Positions 24,035 to 32,080 of a stretch of DNA of 52,895 nt are shown here, in pieces (the first letter of the stretch is position 1; every line of letters begins with the position of its first letter). The stretch covers positions 1 to 52,895 of the forward strand of contig DATJPE010000035.1 of the NCBI GenBank assembly GCA_035506535.1. Reading direction: 5' to 3'. Made by a program: the position numbers and the translations under genes. The notes under the pieces were generated by a model. It made no database searches, was not told the origin of the DNA, and saw nothing but the letters and a program-made list of their open reading frames with translations. Source of the DNA: Actinomycetes bacterium. GTDB lineage: Bacteria > Actinomycetota > Actinomycetes > DATJPE01.

Positions 24035-26212
24035 GTGTCGATGACCGCCCCGGTGGGCCTGGACATGCCACTGCGGGAGGTCCTCGACGCACGCACCGCG
24101 AAGGCGCTCGCGGCCGGCCTCGGCCTGCACGACGTCGAGGACCTGCTGCGCCACTACCCGCGCCGCTACCAGGTCAGGGGCGAGCTCACCCCGATCCGCG
24201 AGCTGGCCGTCGGTGAGGTCGCGGCCGTCGAGGCCGAGGTCGTGTCGGCGACCAGTCGGAGGCTCGGCGACGCGCATCGCGGCCGTCGGTCGCGGACCCT
24301 GCAGCGGGTCGTCGTGACCGACGGGGTGGACACCCTCGAGCTGGTCTTCTTCAACCAGGCGTTCCGGCTCGACAAGGAGTTCCAGGCGGGTCAGCACGCG
24401 TACTTCGAGGGCAAGGTGGTCGAGCGCCTCTATCGCGGCCACCGCAGCATCCAGTTGCTGCACCCGAAGATCCTCACCCAGGCCGACGACGTGGACGGCG
24501 GGATCACGCCGGTCTACCCGGCGGTGTCCGCGATCGGCTCGGACGCGATCGGAAAGGCGGTGCAGGCCGTCCTCGACCAGCTGGGGCCGCTCGAGGACCC
24601 GCTGGGCGAGGACCTCCTCCGCACGCACGGCTTCCCGCCGCTGGGGGAGGCGTTCCGGCTGGTGCACCGTCCCCACGCGGAGGCAGACGCCGCGCGGGCC
24701 CGGCGCCGCTTCCGCTTCGAGGAGGCCTACGTCCTGCAGGTGATCCTGGCCCGGCGGCGAAGCAGCGCCCGCGGCCTGCCCGCGACGTCGCGTCGGCCCA
24801 GGCCGGGCGGGCTGCTCGACGCCTTCGACGCCCGCCTGCCCTTCGAGCTCACGAAGGGGCAGCGGGAGGTCGGCGACCTGCTGCTGCGCGAGCTCGCTGA
24901 GGAGCACCCGATGCACCGCCTGCTGCAGGGGGAGGTCGGCTCCGGCAAGACCGTGGTCGCGGTGCGCGCCATGCTGGCGGTGGTCGACGCGGGCGGGCAG
25001 GCGGTGCTGCTCGCCCCCACCGAGGTCCTCGCCCAGCAGCACGCCCGATCGGTCGCCGACCTGCTCGGCCCGCTCGCGCAGCGCGGGATGCTCGGCGGTG
25101 CCGAGAACGCGACTCGGATCGCCGTGCTCACCGGCTCGATGGGCAGCGCGGCCCGCCGGCAGGCCCTGCTCGAGGTCGCGTCCGGGGACGCCGGCATCGT
25201 CATCGGGACGCACGCCTTGCTCGAGGAGCACGTCCAGTTCTTCGACCTCGGCCTCGTGGTCGTCGACGAGCAGCATCGCTTCGGGGTCGAACAGCGCGCG
25301 GTCCTGGCCACTCGCGGCGCTCAGGGCCGCGCGCCGCACGTCTTGGTCATGACCGCCACTCCCATCCCGCGCACCGTCGCGATGACCGTGTTCGGCGACC
25401 TCGAGACGTCCACCCTCACCGAGCTGCCGCAGGGGAGGGCGGGGATCGAGACCTTCGTGGTCCCCGCGGGCGACGAGCGGTTCATGCGCCGCGTGTGGGA
25501 GCGGATCCGCGAGGAGGTGGCCGCCGGACGGCAGGCCTACGTGGTGTGCCCCAGGATCAGCTCCGCCGACGACTCCCCCGACCGCGAGCGCGGCGGCGGT
25601 CGACGGCCGCCGACGGCCGTCGAGGACCTGGCGGCGCAGCTGTCGGCAGGGCCATTGGCCGGTCTGCGCCTCGAGGTGCTGCACGGCCAGCTGCCGCCGG
25701 AGGCCAAGGAGGACGTCATGCGCCGCTTCGGGGCCGGGGTGGTCGACGTGCTCGTGGCGACCACGGTCGTCGAGGTCGGCGTGGACGTCCCCAACGCCTC
25801 CGTCATGGTGGTGGTCGACGCCGAGGCCTTCGGGGTCAGCCAGCTGCACCAGCTGCGCGGCCGGATCGGGCGCGGCGAGCACCCCTCGTTGTGCCTGCTC
25901 GTGACCGACTACGAGGGGGGGCCGGTCCGGGACCGCCTCGACGCCGTGGCGGGGACGCTGGACGGCTTCGCCCTCTCCGAGGTGGACCTGCGCCAGCGTC
26001 GCGAGGGCGACCTGCTGGGGGCGGCCCAGTCCGGCCGTCGCCGCTCGCTGCTGCTGTCGGTCCTCGACGACGTCGACGTCATCGAGGACGCGCGGTCGGC
26101 CGCCCGGGAGGTCGTCGACGCCGACCCCGACCTCGCCGACCGCCCCGGGCTGCGGCGGGCGGTCGCGAGGACCGAGGCCGAGGAGCGCAGCGAGTTCCTT
26201 GACCGGTCCTGA
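24035..26212 (+). CDS. recG: ATP-dependent DNA helicase RecG
   Basis: This 725-residue superfamily 2 helicase regresses stalled replication forks and branch-migrates Holliday junctions. The N-terminal wedge domain (OB fold) covers about 60-150. GEVGSGKTVV is the Walker A motif, DEQHRFG is the DExH box, MTATPIPRT is motif III, and QLHQLRGRIGRG is motif VI. GTG 24035 has AGGA 6 bases upstream; ATG 24041 is the alternative. The length is typical. Confidence 0.96.
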   Translation: MSMTAPVGLDMPLREVLDARTAKALAAGLGLHDVEDLLRHYPRRYQVRGELTPIRELAVGEVAAVEAEVVSATSRRLGDAHRGRRSRTLQRVVVTDGVDTLELVFFNQAFRLDKEFQAGQHAYFEGKVVERLYRGHRSIQLLHPKILTQADDVDGGITPVYPAVSAIGSDAIGKAVQAVLDQLGPLEDPLGEDLLRTHGFPPLGEAFRLVHRPHAEADAARARRRFRFEEAYVLQVILARRRSSARGLPATSRRPRPGGLLDAFDARLPFELTKGQREVGDLLLRELAEEHPMHRLLQGEVGSGKTVVAVRAMLAVVDAGGQAVLLAPTEVLAQQHARSVADLLGPLAQRGMLGGAENATRIAVLTGSMGSAARRQALLEVASGDAGIVIGTHALLEEHVQFFDLGLVVVDEQHRFGVEQRAVLATRGAQGRAPHVLVMTATPIPRTVAMTVFGDLETSTLTELPQGRAGIETFVVPAGDERFMRRVWERIREEVAAGRQAYVVCPRISSADDSPDRERGGGRRPPTAVEDLAAQLSAGPLAGLRLEVLHGQLPPEAKEDVMRRFGAGVVDVLVATTVVEVGVDVPNASVMVVVDAEAFGVSQLHQLRGRIGRGEHPSLCLLVTDYEGGPVRDRLDAVAGTLDGFALSEVDLRQRREGDLLGAAQSGRRRSLLLSVLDDVDVIEDARSAAREVVDADPDLADRPGLRRAVARTEAEERSEFLDRS

Positions 26213-26243
26213 GCTCGGTCGACCGACCGGGCAGGATGCCGCC

Positions 26244-27149
26244 ATGAGCTTCCCGACCCCCGAGGACCGGACCGTCGTGGGTCCGGACGGCGCCGTCATC
26301 TCCTACACCGTGAGCGGGCCCGAGGGCGCCCTCCCGGTGGTGGTCCACCACGGCACCCCGGGCAGCGCCAGTCCGTCACGGGAGTGGCTGCGCTCGACCG
26401 CCGAGCACGGGCTGCGCCTGGTGACCTACGAGCGCGGCGGCTACGGCGGCTCCTCGCGCCGGCCGGGACGGCGAGTCGTGGACTGCGCCGGCGACGTGGT
26501 CGCCCTGCTCGACGCGATCGGCGCCGAGGTCTGCCTGACCTACGGCCGCTCCGGCGGCGGCCCGCACGCGCTCGCCACAGCGGCCCTGCTGCCGGAGCGC
26601 GTGCTCGCTGCGGCGTCGGTCGCCGGCGTCGCCCCGTTCGGTGGTCCCGGGATGTCCCGGGAGGAGTGGCTGGCCGGGATGGGGGAGGACAACGTCGAAG
26701 AGTTCGACGCCGCCCTGGCCGGCGAGGACGTGCTGCGGCCGTGGCTCGAGGCGCAGCGCCCCGCCATGCTCAGCCTCGACCAGGACGCGGTGACGGCCGC
26801 CATGCACAGCCTGCTTCCCCAGGTCGACCTGGCCGTGTTCACGGGCGAGTTCGCCGAGGACACCCTGCGCTCCTTCGCCCGGGCACTCGCACCTGGTGTG
26901 GACGGCTGGCTGGACGACGACCTGGAATTCACGCGCGACTGGGGGTTCGACCTCACGAGCATCGAGCCTCCGGTCGCCCTGTGGCAGGGCTCGGCGGACC
27001 TCATGGTGCCCTTCGCCCACGGCCAGTGGCTCGCCGATCACGTGTCGGGCGCCGAGGTGCACCTGGTCGAGGGCGAGGGGCACTGGTCGATCCCGGTCGC
27101 GGGGCCCGACGGGGTGCTCGCCGGACTCCTGCGCCTGGCGGGGCGCTGA
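26244..27149 (+). CDS. Alpha/beta hydrolase
   Basis: This 301-residue alpha/beta hydrolase has an oxyanion-loop HHGTPGS near 34-40, the nucleophile elbow GRSGGG (near 100-105) and the catalytic His in GEGHWSIP. The acid is likely Asp in ADLMVPFAHG. The substrate is unknown. CAGGAT lies 6 bases before the ATG at 26244, so it may have its own leaderless transcript. Its stop lies inside the CTGA that starts rsmD. Confidence 0.85.
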   Translation: MSFPTPEDRTVVGPDGAVISYTVSGPEGALPVVVHHGTPGSASPSREWLRSTAEHGLRLVTYERGGYGGSSRRPGRRVVDCAGDVVALLDAIGAEVCLTYGRSGGGPHALATAALLPERVLAAASVAGVAPFGGPGMSREEWLAGMGEDNVEEFDAALAGEDVLRPWLEAQRPAMLSLDQDAVTAAMHSLLPQVDLAVFTGEFAEDTLRSFARALAPGVDGWLDDDLEFTRDWGFDLTSIEPPVALWQGSADLMVPFAHGQWLADHVSGAEVHLVEGEGHWSIPVAGPDGVLAGLLRLAGR

Positions 27150-27724
27150 CCCGCGTCGTCGGCGGCCACGCCCGCGGCCGGCGCCTGCGTGTCCCCGGCG
27201 GTGGGACCCGCCCCACGTCCGACCGGGCGCGCGAGGGCCTGTTCTCGGCCCTCGAGGCGGCGCTCGGCCCCCTCACCGGGCGGCGGGTGCTCGACCTCTA
27301 CGCCGGGTCGGGTGCCGTCGCCATCGAGGCCCTGTCGCGGGGCGCGTCCCACGCGCTCCTCGTCGAACGAGACGCGGGGGCGGTCGCCGTGGTGCGCCAC
27401 AACCTCGACGAAGCCGGGCTGCCAGGGGGTCAGGTCATCCGACTGGCCGTGGAGCGGCTGGTCGCCGAGCCGGCTCCTGGTCCGCCGTACGACGTGGTGT
27501 TCGCGGACCCGCCGTACTCGCTGCCTTCCGATGCCCTGCGGGCCGTTCTCTCGGACCTGCTCGACCACGGCTGGCTCGCCCCTGGGGCGGTCGTCGTCGT
27601 CGAACGCGCCAGTCGGGACCCCGCCTGGGGCTGGCCCGACGGCTTCACCGCCGACCGTGACCGTCGGTACGGGGAGGCGACGCTTTGGTACGGTCACGCC
27701 GCCGGCGGGCGTGCCGGAGCGTGA
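27146..27724 (+). CDS. rsmD: 16S rRNA (guanine(966)-N(2))-methyltransferase
   Basis: This 192-residue methyltransferase modifies G966 of 16S rRNA. The family N-terminus (M)[26 protein letters not shown], the AdoMet motif [20 protein letters not shown] and the catalytic DPPYSLP are clear. The only start that fits is CTG 27146 in a CTGA overlap with the hydrolase stop. No ATG, GTG or TTG is in frame for at least 40 bases upstream, and the homologous sequence begins precisely there. CTG initiation is therefore likely. Confidence 0.92.
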   Translation: MTRVVGGHARGRRLRVPGGGTRPTSDRAREGLFSALEAALGPLTGRRVLDLYAGSGAVAIEALSRGASHALLVERDAGAVAVVRHNLDEAGLPGGQVIRLAVERLVAEPAPGPPYDVVFADPPYSLPSDALRAVLSDLLDHGWLAPGAVVVVERASRDPAWGWPDGFTADRDRRYGEATLWYGHAAGGRAGA

Positions 27725-27764
27725 GCGTGAGGGTGGTGCCGTGACCAGGGCAGGACCAGGGCGC

Positions 27765-28247
27765 GTGCGGCGGGCCGTGTGTCCGGGCTCGTTCGACCCC
27801 GTGACCAACGGGCACCTGGACGTGATCGCCCGCGCCGCTGCCCTGCACGACGAGGTGGTCGTCGCCGTGCTCGTCAACCCCGCCAAGCAGACCCTCTTCG
27901 ACGTCGACGAGCGGATCGCGATGCTCGAGGAGCTCGTCGCCGCGATGCCGGGGGTTCGCGTGGACTCCTGGCACGGGCTGCTGGTCGACTACTGCGGGCA
28001 CCACGACATCCCCGCCATCGTGAAGGGCCTGCGCGCGGTCAGCGACTTCGACTACGAGCTCCAGATGGCTCAGATGAACTACCGGCTGGCCGGCGTGGAG
28101 ACTTTGTTCGTCTCGACGAACCCGCTCTACAGTTACCTGTCCTCCAGCCTGGTCAAGGAGGTCGCCCGCCACGGCGGGGACGTCTCGGGACTGGTTCCCG
28201 ACTCCGTCCTGTCCCGCTTGGCCGCGCGCCTGCGGGCCACGGGCTGA
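27765..28247 (+). CDS. coaD: Phosphopantetheine adenylyltransferase
   Basis: This 160-residue enzyme transfers AMP to 4'-phosphopantetheine in coenzyme A synthesis. [20 protein letters not shown] carries the TxGH-type nucleotide motif (TNGH here), and [19 protein letters not shown] is the C-terminal signature. GTG 27765 gives the normal length and N-terminus; GTG 27741 would add eight residues. It follows rsmD, as is usual. Confidence 0.95.
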   Translation: MRRAVCPGSFDPVTNGHLDVIARAAALHDEVVVAVLVNPAKQTLFDVDERIAMLEELVAAMPGVRVDSWHGLLVDYCGHHDIPAIVKGLRAVSDFDYELQMAQMNYRLAGVETLFVSTNPLYSYLSSSLVKEVARHGGDVSGLVPDSVLSRLAARLRATG

Positions 28248-28275
28248 GCCCACCGCCGAGCGAAAGGCCTGCCTC

Positions 28276-28761
28276 GTGTCCGTCCACGACACCCTCGACG
28301 AGCTCGTCGCGCTCGTCGAGGGGGCCCGTTCGATGCCCATGTCGTCGTCGTGCGTGGTCAACCGGGCGGAGGTCCTTTCCCTGCTCGACGAGCTGCGGGC
28401 CCAGCTACCCGAGGAGATCGACGCCGCCGCCAACGTGCTGCGCCGACGCGAGCAGGTCGTGGACTCGGGCCGGGCCGAGGCCGACGAGATCATCGCCGCC
28501 GCCCACGAGGAGCGGATGCGGCTGGTGTCCCAGACCGAGGTCTACACGCAGGCGCAGCACGAGGCGTCGAGACTGCGCGCCGAGGCCGAGGAGGAGACCC
28601 GCCGGCGGCGCGACGAGACCGACGCCTACATCGACGGCAAGCTGGCGACCTTCGAGATCACCCTCAGCAAGACCCTGGCCGCGGTCACGCGGGGGCGCGA
28701 GCGCCTGCGCGACGAGCACTCCGACGACCCGGTCGACGACCGGCCCCTCCCCGGGGACTGA
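28276..28761 (+). CDS. sepIVA: SepIVA-like coiled-coil septation protein
   Basis: This 161-residue soluble protein is mostly alpha-helical, with a long charged coiled coil (about 50-140: LRRREQVVDSGRAEADEIIAA...). It belongs to the DivIVA-like family of mycobacterial Rv2927c (SepIVA), which works in septation. The position directly before the DUF177-rpmF-rnc-mutM-smc genes matches the mycobacterial order. The C-terminus is acidic and unstructured. The start is GTG 28276. The assignment rests on sequence character plus gene order. Confidence 0.75.
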   Translation: MSVHDTLDELVALVEGARSMPMSSSCVVNRAEVLSLLDELRAQLPEEIDAAANVLRRREQVVDSGRAEADEIIAAAHEERMRLVSQTEVYTQAQHEASRLRAEAEEETRRRRDETDAYIDGKLATFEITLSKTLAAVTRGRERLRDEHSDDPVDDRPLPGD

Positions 28762-28768
28762 GCCACGG

Positions 28769-28799
28769 TTTGGGGCTGCGACACGGGCTCGACTACCCT
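28769..28799 (+). promoter_or_regulatory. Candidate promoter of the DUF177-rpmF operon
   Basis: TACCCT (28794-28799) fits a -10 element. TTTGGG (28769-28774) lies 19 bases upstream. The leader to the GTG at 28886 would be about 80 bases. Confidence 0.4.
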
Positions 28800-28885
28800 C
28801 GGACGCTGGTCGTCCCGCCCGGGGCGGCCCTTCACCGTGCCCGTCGGCTTCGTCGAGGGGCACCTGAGGGTGTGAGGGTCCCATC

Positions 28886-29575
28886 GTGCACCGCCTCGAC
28901 GCGCGTGCCCCGCTCGTGCTCGACACCAGGGAGCTGGGGCGGCGGGCCGGGACCATGCGCGAGATGGTCCTCACCGTTTCGGCCCCGCCGGACCTCGGGC
29001 TGGCCGTCATCGCCGTGCCCGAGGGCTCACCCCTCAAGCTGGACCTGCGGCTCGAGGCGGTGGTCGACGGGGTGCTCGTGACGGGGACGGCGCGAGCCGG
29101 TCTCGTCGGGGAGTGCGTGCGCTGCCTGGACCCCCTGACCTCGCGGGTGGAGGTCAGTTTCCAGGAGCTGTACGTCTACCCCGGCGAGCACGTACCGCCC
29201 GGGGCCGACGGCGAGGACGAGGAGGGCGCCGCCCAGCTCGTCGGCGACCTGCTCGACCTCGAGCCGGTCGTGCGGGACGCGCTGGTGCTGGCCCTGCCGT
29301 TCCAGCCGGTCTGCGAGCCCGACTGCCCGGGGCTGTGCGCCGAGTGCGGCACGCGGCTGGCCGACGACCCGCTGCACCGCCACGCGTCTGCCGACCACCG
29401 CTGGGACGCGCTGCGGGACCTGCTGGGGCCGACCGAGGCGGGGACCGGCATCGTGAGCACCAGTCAGATCATGAACACACGTCAGCTCGCCCACACGAGT
29501 GACATCGAGAACAGCGACATCGAGAACATCAGCGACATCGAGAACATCTGCGACATCGAGAAGGAAGAGGGCTGA
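28886..29575 (+). CDS. DUF177/YceD-family protein with repeat extension
   Basis: This 229-residue YceD-family protein is linked in bacteria to 23S rRNA accumulation and is almost always next to rpmF, as here. The family core ends at WDALRDLL near residue 182. CVRCLDPL and [13 protein letters not shown] contain conserved cysteines that may bind metal. The last 45 residues are unusual: four copies of (S/C)DIEN/K, encoded by repeats of AGCGACATCGAGAAC at 29498-29563. I know of no such tail in the family. The start is GTG 28886. Confidence 0.85.
   Translation: MHRLDARAPLVLDTRELGRRAGTMREMVLTVSAPPDLGLAVIAVPEGSPLKLDLRLEAVVDGVLVTGTARAGLVGECVRCLDPLTSRVEVSFQELYVYPGEHVPPGADGEDEEGAAQLVGDLLDLEPVVRDALVLALPFQPVCEPDCPGLCAECGTRLADDPLHRHASADHRWDALRDLLGPTEAGTGIVSTSQIMNTRQLAHTSDIENSDIENISDIENICDIEKEEG
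29498..29563 (+). repeat. 15-bp near-perfect repeats in the DUF177 gene
   Basis: Four copies of AGYGACATCGAGAAC begin at 29498, 29513, 29531 and 29549 (the last with TG and AAG changes). The spacing is 15, 18 and 18 bases, with an extra ATC after copies two and three. All distances are multiples of three, so copy gain or loss keeps the frame. Confidence 0.9.
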
Positions 29576-29578
29576 CCA

Positions 29579-29752
29579 GTGGCCGTCCCGAAGAGGAAGA
29601 CCTCGCGCAGCAACACCCGCTCGCGACGTGCGCAGTGGAAGGCCGCCCCGCTGACCCTCACCGCCTGCGACCGGTGCCGCCAGCCCAAGCTGCCCCACCG
29701 CGCCTGCGCGAACTGCGGTACCTACGACAAGCGGCAGATCCTCAGCGTCTGA
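29579..29752 (+). CDS. rpmF: 50S ribosomal protein L32
   Basis: This 57-residue ribosomal protein begins [21 protein letters not shown] and has the zinc-ribbon pairs CDRC and CANC, so it is the zinc-containing form. It starts with GTG, 3 bases after the DUF177 stop, in the conserved pairing. The stop codon lies at the junction of a 14-bp tandem duplication. Confidence 0.95.
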   Translation: MAVPKRKTSRSNTRSRRAQWKAAPLTLTACDRCRQPKLPHRACANCGTYDKRQILSV

Positions 29753-29764
29753 TCCTCAGCGTCT
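29737..29764 (+). repeat. 14-bp tandem duplication at the rpmF stop
   Basis: GATCCTCAGCGTCT occurs twice with no spacer. The stop TGA straddles the junction. Confidence 0.9.
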
Positions 29765-29773
29765 CATCTTCAT

Positions 29774-29791
29774 GGCGCCCTAGAGGGCGCC
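29774..29791 (+). terminator. Hairpin between rpmF and rnc
   Basis: GGCGCCC-TAGA-GGGCGCC forms a 7-bp GC stem with a 4-base loop. There is no U-run. It could attenuate read-through or be the target of RNase III, whose gene follows. Confidence 0.45.
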
Positions 29792-29814
29792 CTGACCCGC
29801 AGGAGCGGCAGCAC

Positions 29815-30564
29815 GTGGCTGAACCGGCGAGCGTGACCCGGACCTCCTCGTATGCGTCCCTCGAGACGCGGCTGGGCGTGCCGGTCGACCACGACCTGCT
29901 CGTCCGAGCGCTGACCCACCGCTCCTACGCCTACGAGAACGGTGGGCTGCCCACCAACGAGCGTCTCGAGTTCCTGGGCGACTCGGTGCTCGGCCTGGTG
30001 GTGACCGACACGTTGTTCCGTGCCCACCCGGACCTGCCGGAAGGCCAGCTGGCCAAGCTGCGGGCCGCCGTGGTGAACATGCGCGCCCTCGCCGACGTCG
30101 CCCGTGGGCTGGGCCTCGGCTCCTTCGTCCGCCTCGGCAGGGGCGAGGAAGCGACCGGCGGGCGCGACAAGTCCTCGATCCTGGCGGACACCGTCGAGGC
30201 GGTCATCGGCGCCGTCTACCTCGACCGCGGCCTCGATGCCGCCGCCGACCTGGTGCACCGCCTCTTCGACGAGCTCGTCGAGGAGGCCTCCGGCCGGGGG
30301 GCCGGACTTGACTGGAAGACCTCGTTGCAGGAGCTGACCGCCACCCTCGGCCTCGGTGTCCCCGACTACCAGGTGAGCGAGGAGGGTCCTGACCACGAGA
30401 AGACGTTCACCGCGGTGGTCCGAGTCGCCGGGCTCGATCGGGGCAGCGGGATCGGGCGCAACAAGAAGGAGGCCGAGCAGGGGGCCGCGGAGGCCGCCTG
30501 GACCGCCTTGCGCCGACTCGTGCCGGACCAGCCCTCCGGCGACGCCGGCACAGCGCCCGGCTGA
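29815..30564 (+). CDS. rnc: Ribonuclease III
   Basis: This 249-residue enzyme cuts double-stranded RNA, including rRNA precursors. [15 protein letters not shown] is the signature with the catalytic Glu and Asp, [13 protein letters not shown] carries the second metal site, and DWKTSLQEL begins the dsRNA-binding domain (about 165-235). AGGAG at 29801-29805 is 9 bases before the GTG at 29815. mutM starts 3 bases after its stop. Confidence 0.97.
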   Translation: MAEPASVTRTSSYASLETRLGVPVDHDLLVRALTHRSYAYENGGLPTNERLEFLGDSVLGLVVTDTLFRAHPDLPEGQLAKLRAAVVNMRALADVARGLGLGSFVRLGRGEEATGGRDKSSILADTVEAVIGAVYLDRGLDAAADLVHRLFDELVEEASGRGAGLDWKTSLQELTATLGLGVPDYQVSEEGPDHEKTFTAVVRVAGLDRGSGIGRNKKEAEQGAAEAAWTALRRLVPDQPSGDAGTAPG

Positions 30565-30567
30565 GGC

Positions 30568-31455
30568 GTGCCCGAGCTCCCCGAGGTCGAGGTCGTGCGT
30601 CGCGGCCTCGACCGCTGGGTCACCGGCCGGACCATCCGGCACGTCGAGGTCCTGCACCCACGAGCCGTACGCCGCCACGTGGCGGGCGCCCCAGACCTCG
30701 TCGCGCGCCTGGAGGGCCGCCGCGTCCTGGGTGCGTCGCGACGGGGCAAGTACCTCTGGTTGCCGCTCGCCGAGCGGCCCCCCGCTGCTCCCGCAGAGGC
30801 GCTGGTGGCCCACCTCGGCATGAGCGGCCAGCTGCTGGTCGAGCCACCCGAGGCGCGACCGGAGGCTCACCTGCGCGTGTGTGTCGACTTCACCGACGGC
30901 GGGCCGCAGCTGCGCTTCGTCGACCAGCGGACCTTCGGCGGGCTCGCCCTCCAGGCACTCGTCGACGACGGGAACGGCGGCCGGGTCCCGGCCGGGGTCG
31001 TCCACATCGCGCGTGACCCGCTCGACCCGGCGTTCGACGACGACGCCTTCGTCGCTGCGCTTCGCGCCCGGCGGACGGGGCTCAAGCGCGCCCTGCTCGA
31101 CCAGGGCCTCGTCTCCGGCGTCGGGAACATCTACGCCGACGAGGCGCTCTGGCGCGCCCGCCTGAATGGCACCCGCGCGACGGCCTCGTTGCGTCCCACC
31201 GAGGTGCGCCGGCTGCTCGCCGCGGTCCGGGAGGTGATGACCGAGGCGCTCGCGCAGGGCGGGACCTCCTTCGACTCCCTCTACGTCAACGTCAACGGGG
31301 AGAGCGGGTGGTTCGACCGCTCCCTGGCGGTGTACGGGCGCCGCGACCAGCCCTGCCCGCGCTGCGGCACTCCGGTGCGCCGGCAGGCGTTCATGAACCG
31401 CTCCTCGTACTGGTGCCCGACCTGCCAACCGCGCCCCCGCCACCCTCATCCGTGA
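30568..31455 (+). CDS. mutM: Formamidopyrimidine-DNA glycosylase
   Basis: This 295-residue glycosylase/lyase removes 8-oxoguanine and other oxidised purines. (M)[13 protein letters not shown] gives Pro2 and Glu3 as the catalytic residues, with GKYLWLPL as a conserved Lys strand. [15 protein letters not shown] is the helix-two-turn-helix, and [10 protein letters not shown] plus CPTCQ form the zinc finger. The start is GTG. It is the last of the rnc-mutM pair. Confidence 0.97.
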   Translation: MPELPEVEVVRRGLDRWVTGRTIRHVEVLHPRAVRRHVAGAPDLVARLEGRRVLGASRRGKYLWLPLAERPPAAPAEALVAHLGMSGQLLVEPPEARPEAHLRVCVDFTDGGPQLRFVDQRTFGGLALQALVDDGNGGRVPAGVVHIARDPLDPAFDDDAFVAALRARRTGLKRALLDQGLVSGVGNIYADEALWRARLNGTRATASLRPTEVRRLLAAVREVMTEALAQGGTSFDSLYVNVNGESGWFDRSLAVYGRRDQPCPRCGTPVRRQAFMNRSSYWCPTCQPRPRHPHP

Positions 31456-31648
31456 GGTCCCCCGCGACACACCCGTTCGGGGGATCCGGCGGTTGACCAC
31501 CTGCCGTCCCGAATGTCACTCTGAGGTCACGGCCGTCGCAGCACGCCCAGATCGACGCTGCTCGGCCGGGCGGCGGCCCGCCCGCCCAGCATCTCGACAC
31601 CTGTCCGCATCGGCGCACGCCCTGACCCCTCGTCCTGGAGGCCCTTCA

Positions 31649-31849
31649 ATGGCGAAGGCCCTGTTCGGCCACCTCGGCCCTGCCAACTCCTCTGCGGTCG
31701 AGCTGGCGCTGTTGCGCCGGCGAGTACGCGAGCTCGAGGACGAGGTGGCGAGGCTGAGCGCTGCGAACAGCGCTCTCACGAGCCTGATCACCGAGGAGCA
31801 TCTCGACCTCGACGCCGCGCACGACGTCCGTGTCGGCGCCCCCGCCTGA
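31649..31849 (+). CDS. Small coiled-coil protein (66 residues)
   Basis: This short protein begins MAKALFGHLGPANSS and then forms one amphipathic coiled coil (LRRRVRELEDEVARLSAANSAL), a leucine-zipper-like helix. Similar small proteins of unknown role occur in many actinobacteria. CTGGAGG lies 8-9 bases before the ATG. The 193 bases between mutM and this gene hold only a GC hairpin (GGGCGG-CGGC-CCGCCC at 31568-31583). Confidence 0.7.
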   Translation: MAKALFGHLGPANSSAVELALLRRRVRELEDEVARLSAANSALTSLITEEHLDLDAAHDVRVGAPA

Positions 31850-31911
31850 CCCTCCGCACCACCCGCCCCACCGACCTCGGCGCCTGCTCGCCGGGTCGCC
31901 GTAGCGGCCAT

Positions 31912-32000
31912 CTGGCGCTTCCCTCCGGGGAGCGCGAGCCACCGGGCGCCCCCCTCCGGGGAGCGCGAGCCACCGGGCGCCCCCCTCCGGGGAGCGCCGT
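31912..32000. repeat. 31-bp tandem hairpin repeats upstream of smc
   Basis: About 2.8 copies of a 31-bp unit (CCTCCGGGGAGCGCGAGCC followed by ACCGGGCGCCCC). Each copy can fold as GCGCnnCCC-TCC-GGGGAGCGC (stems at 31915-31935, 31946-31966, 31977-31997). The first stem is fully paired with one G-U; the others have one mismatch. The array lies between a small gene and smc, just before the likely smc promoter (TAGGCT at 32030-32035). Confidence 0.85.
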
Positions 32001-32080
32001 GTCGCGTCGGGCACCTCCCGCGGGCCGCGTAGGCTCGGCTGTCGGCTTCCCCGCCACGCTCGGCCCAGGAGAACCGCTCC

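Noticed and set aside
31860-32000. Possible CRISPR array upstream of smc
   Set aside because: The units are directly adjacent with no unique spacers and no cas genes nearby. They are simple tandem hairpin repeats.
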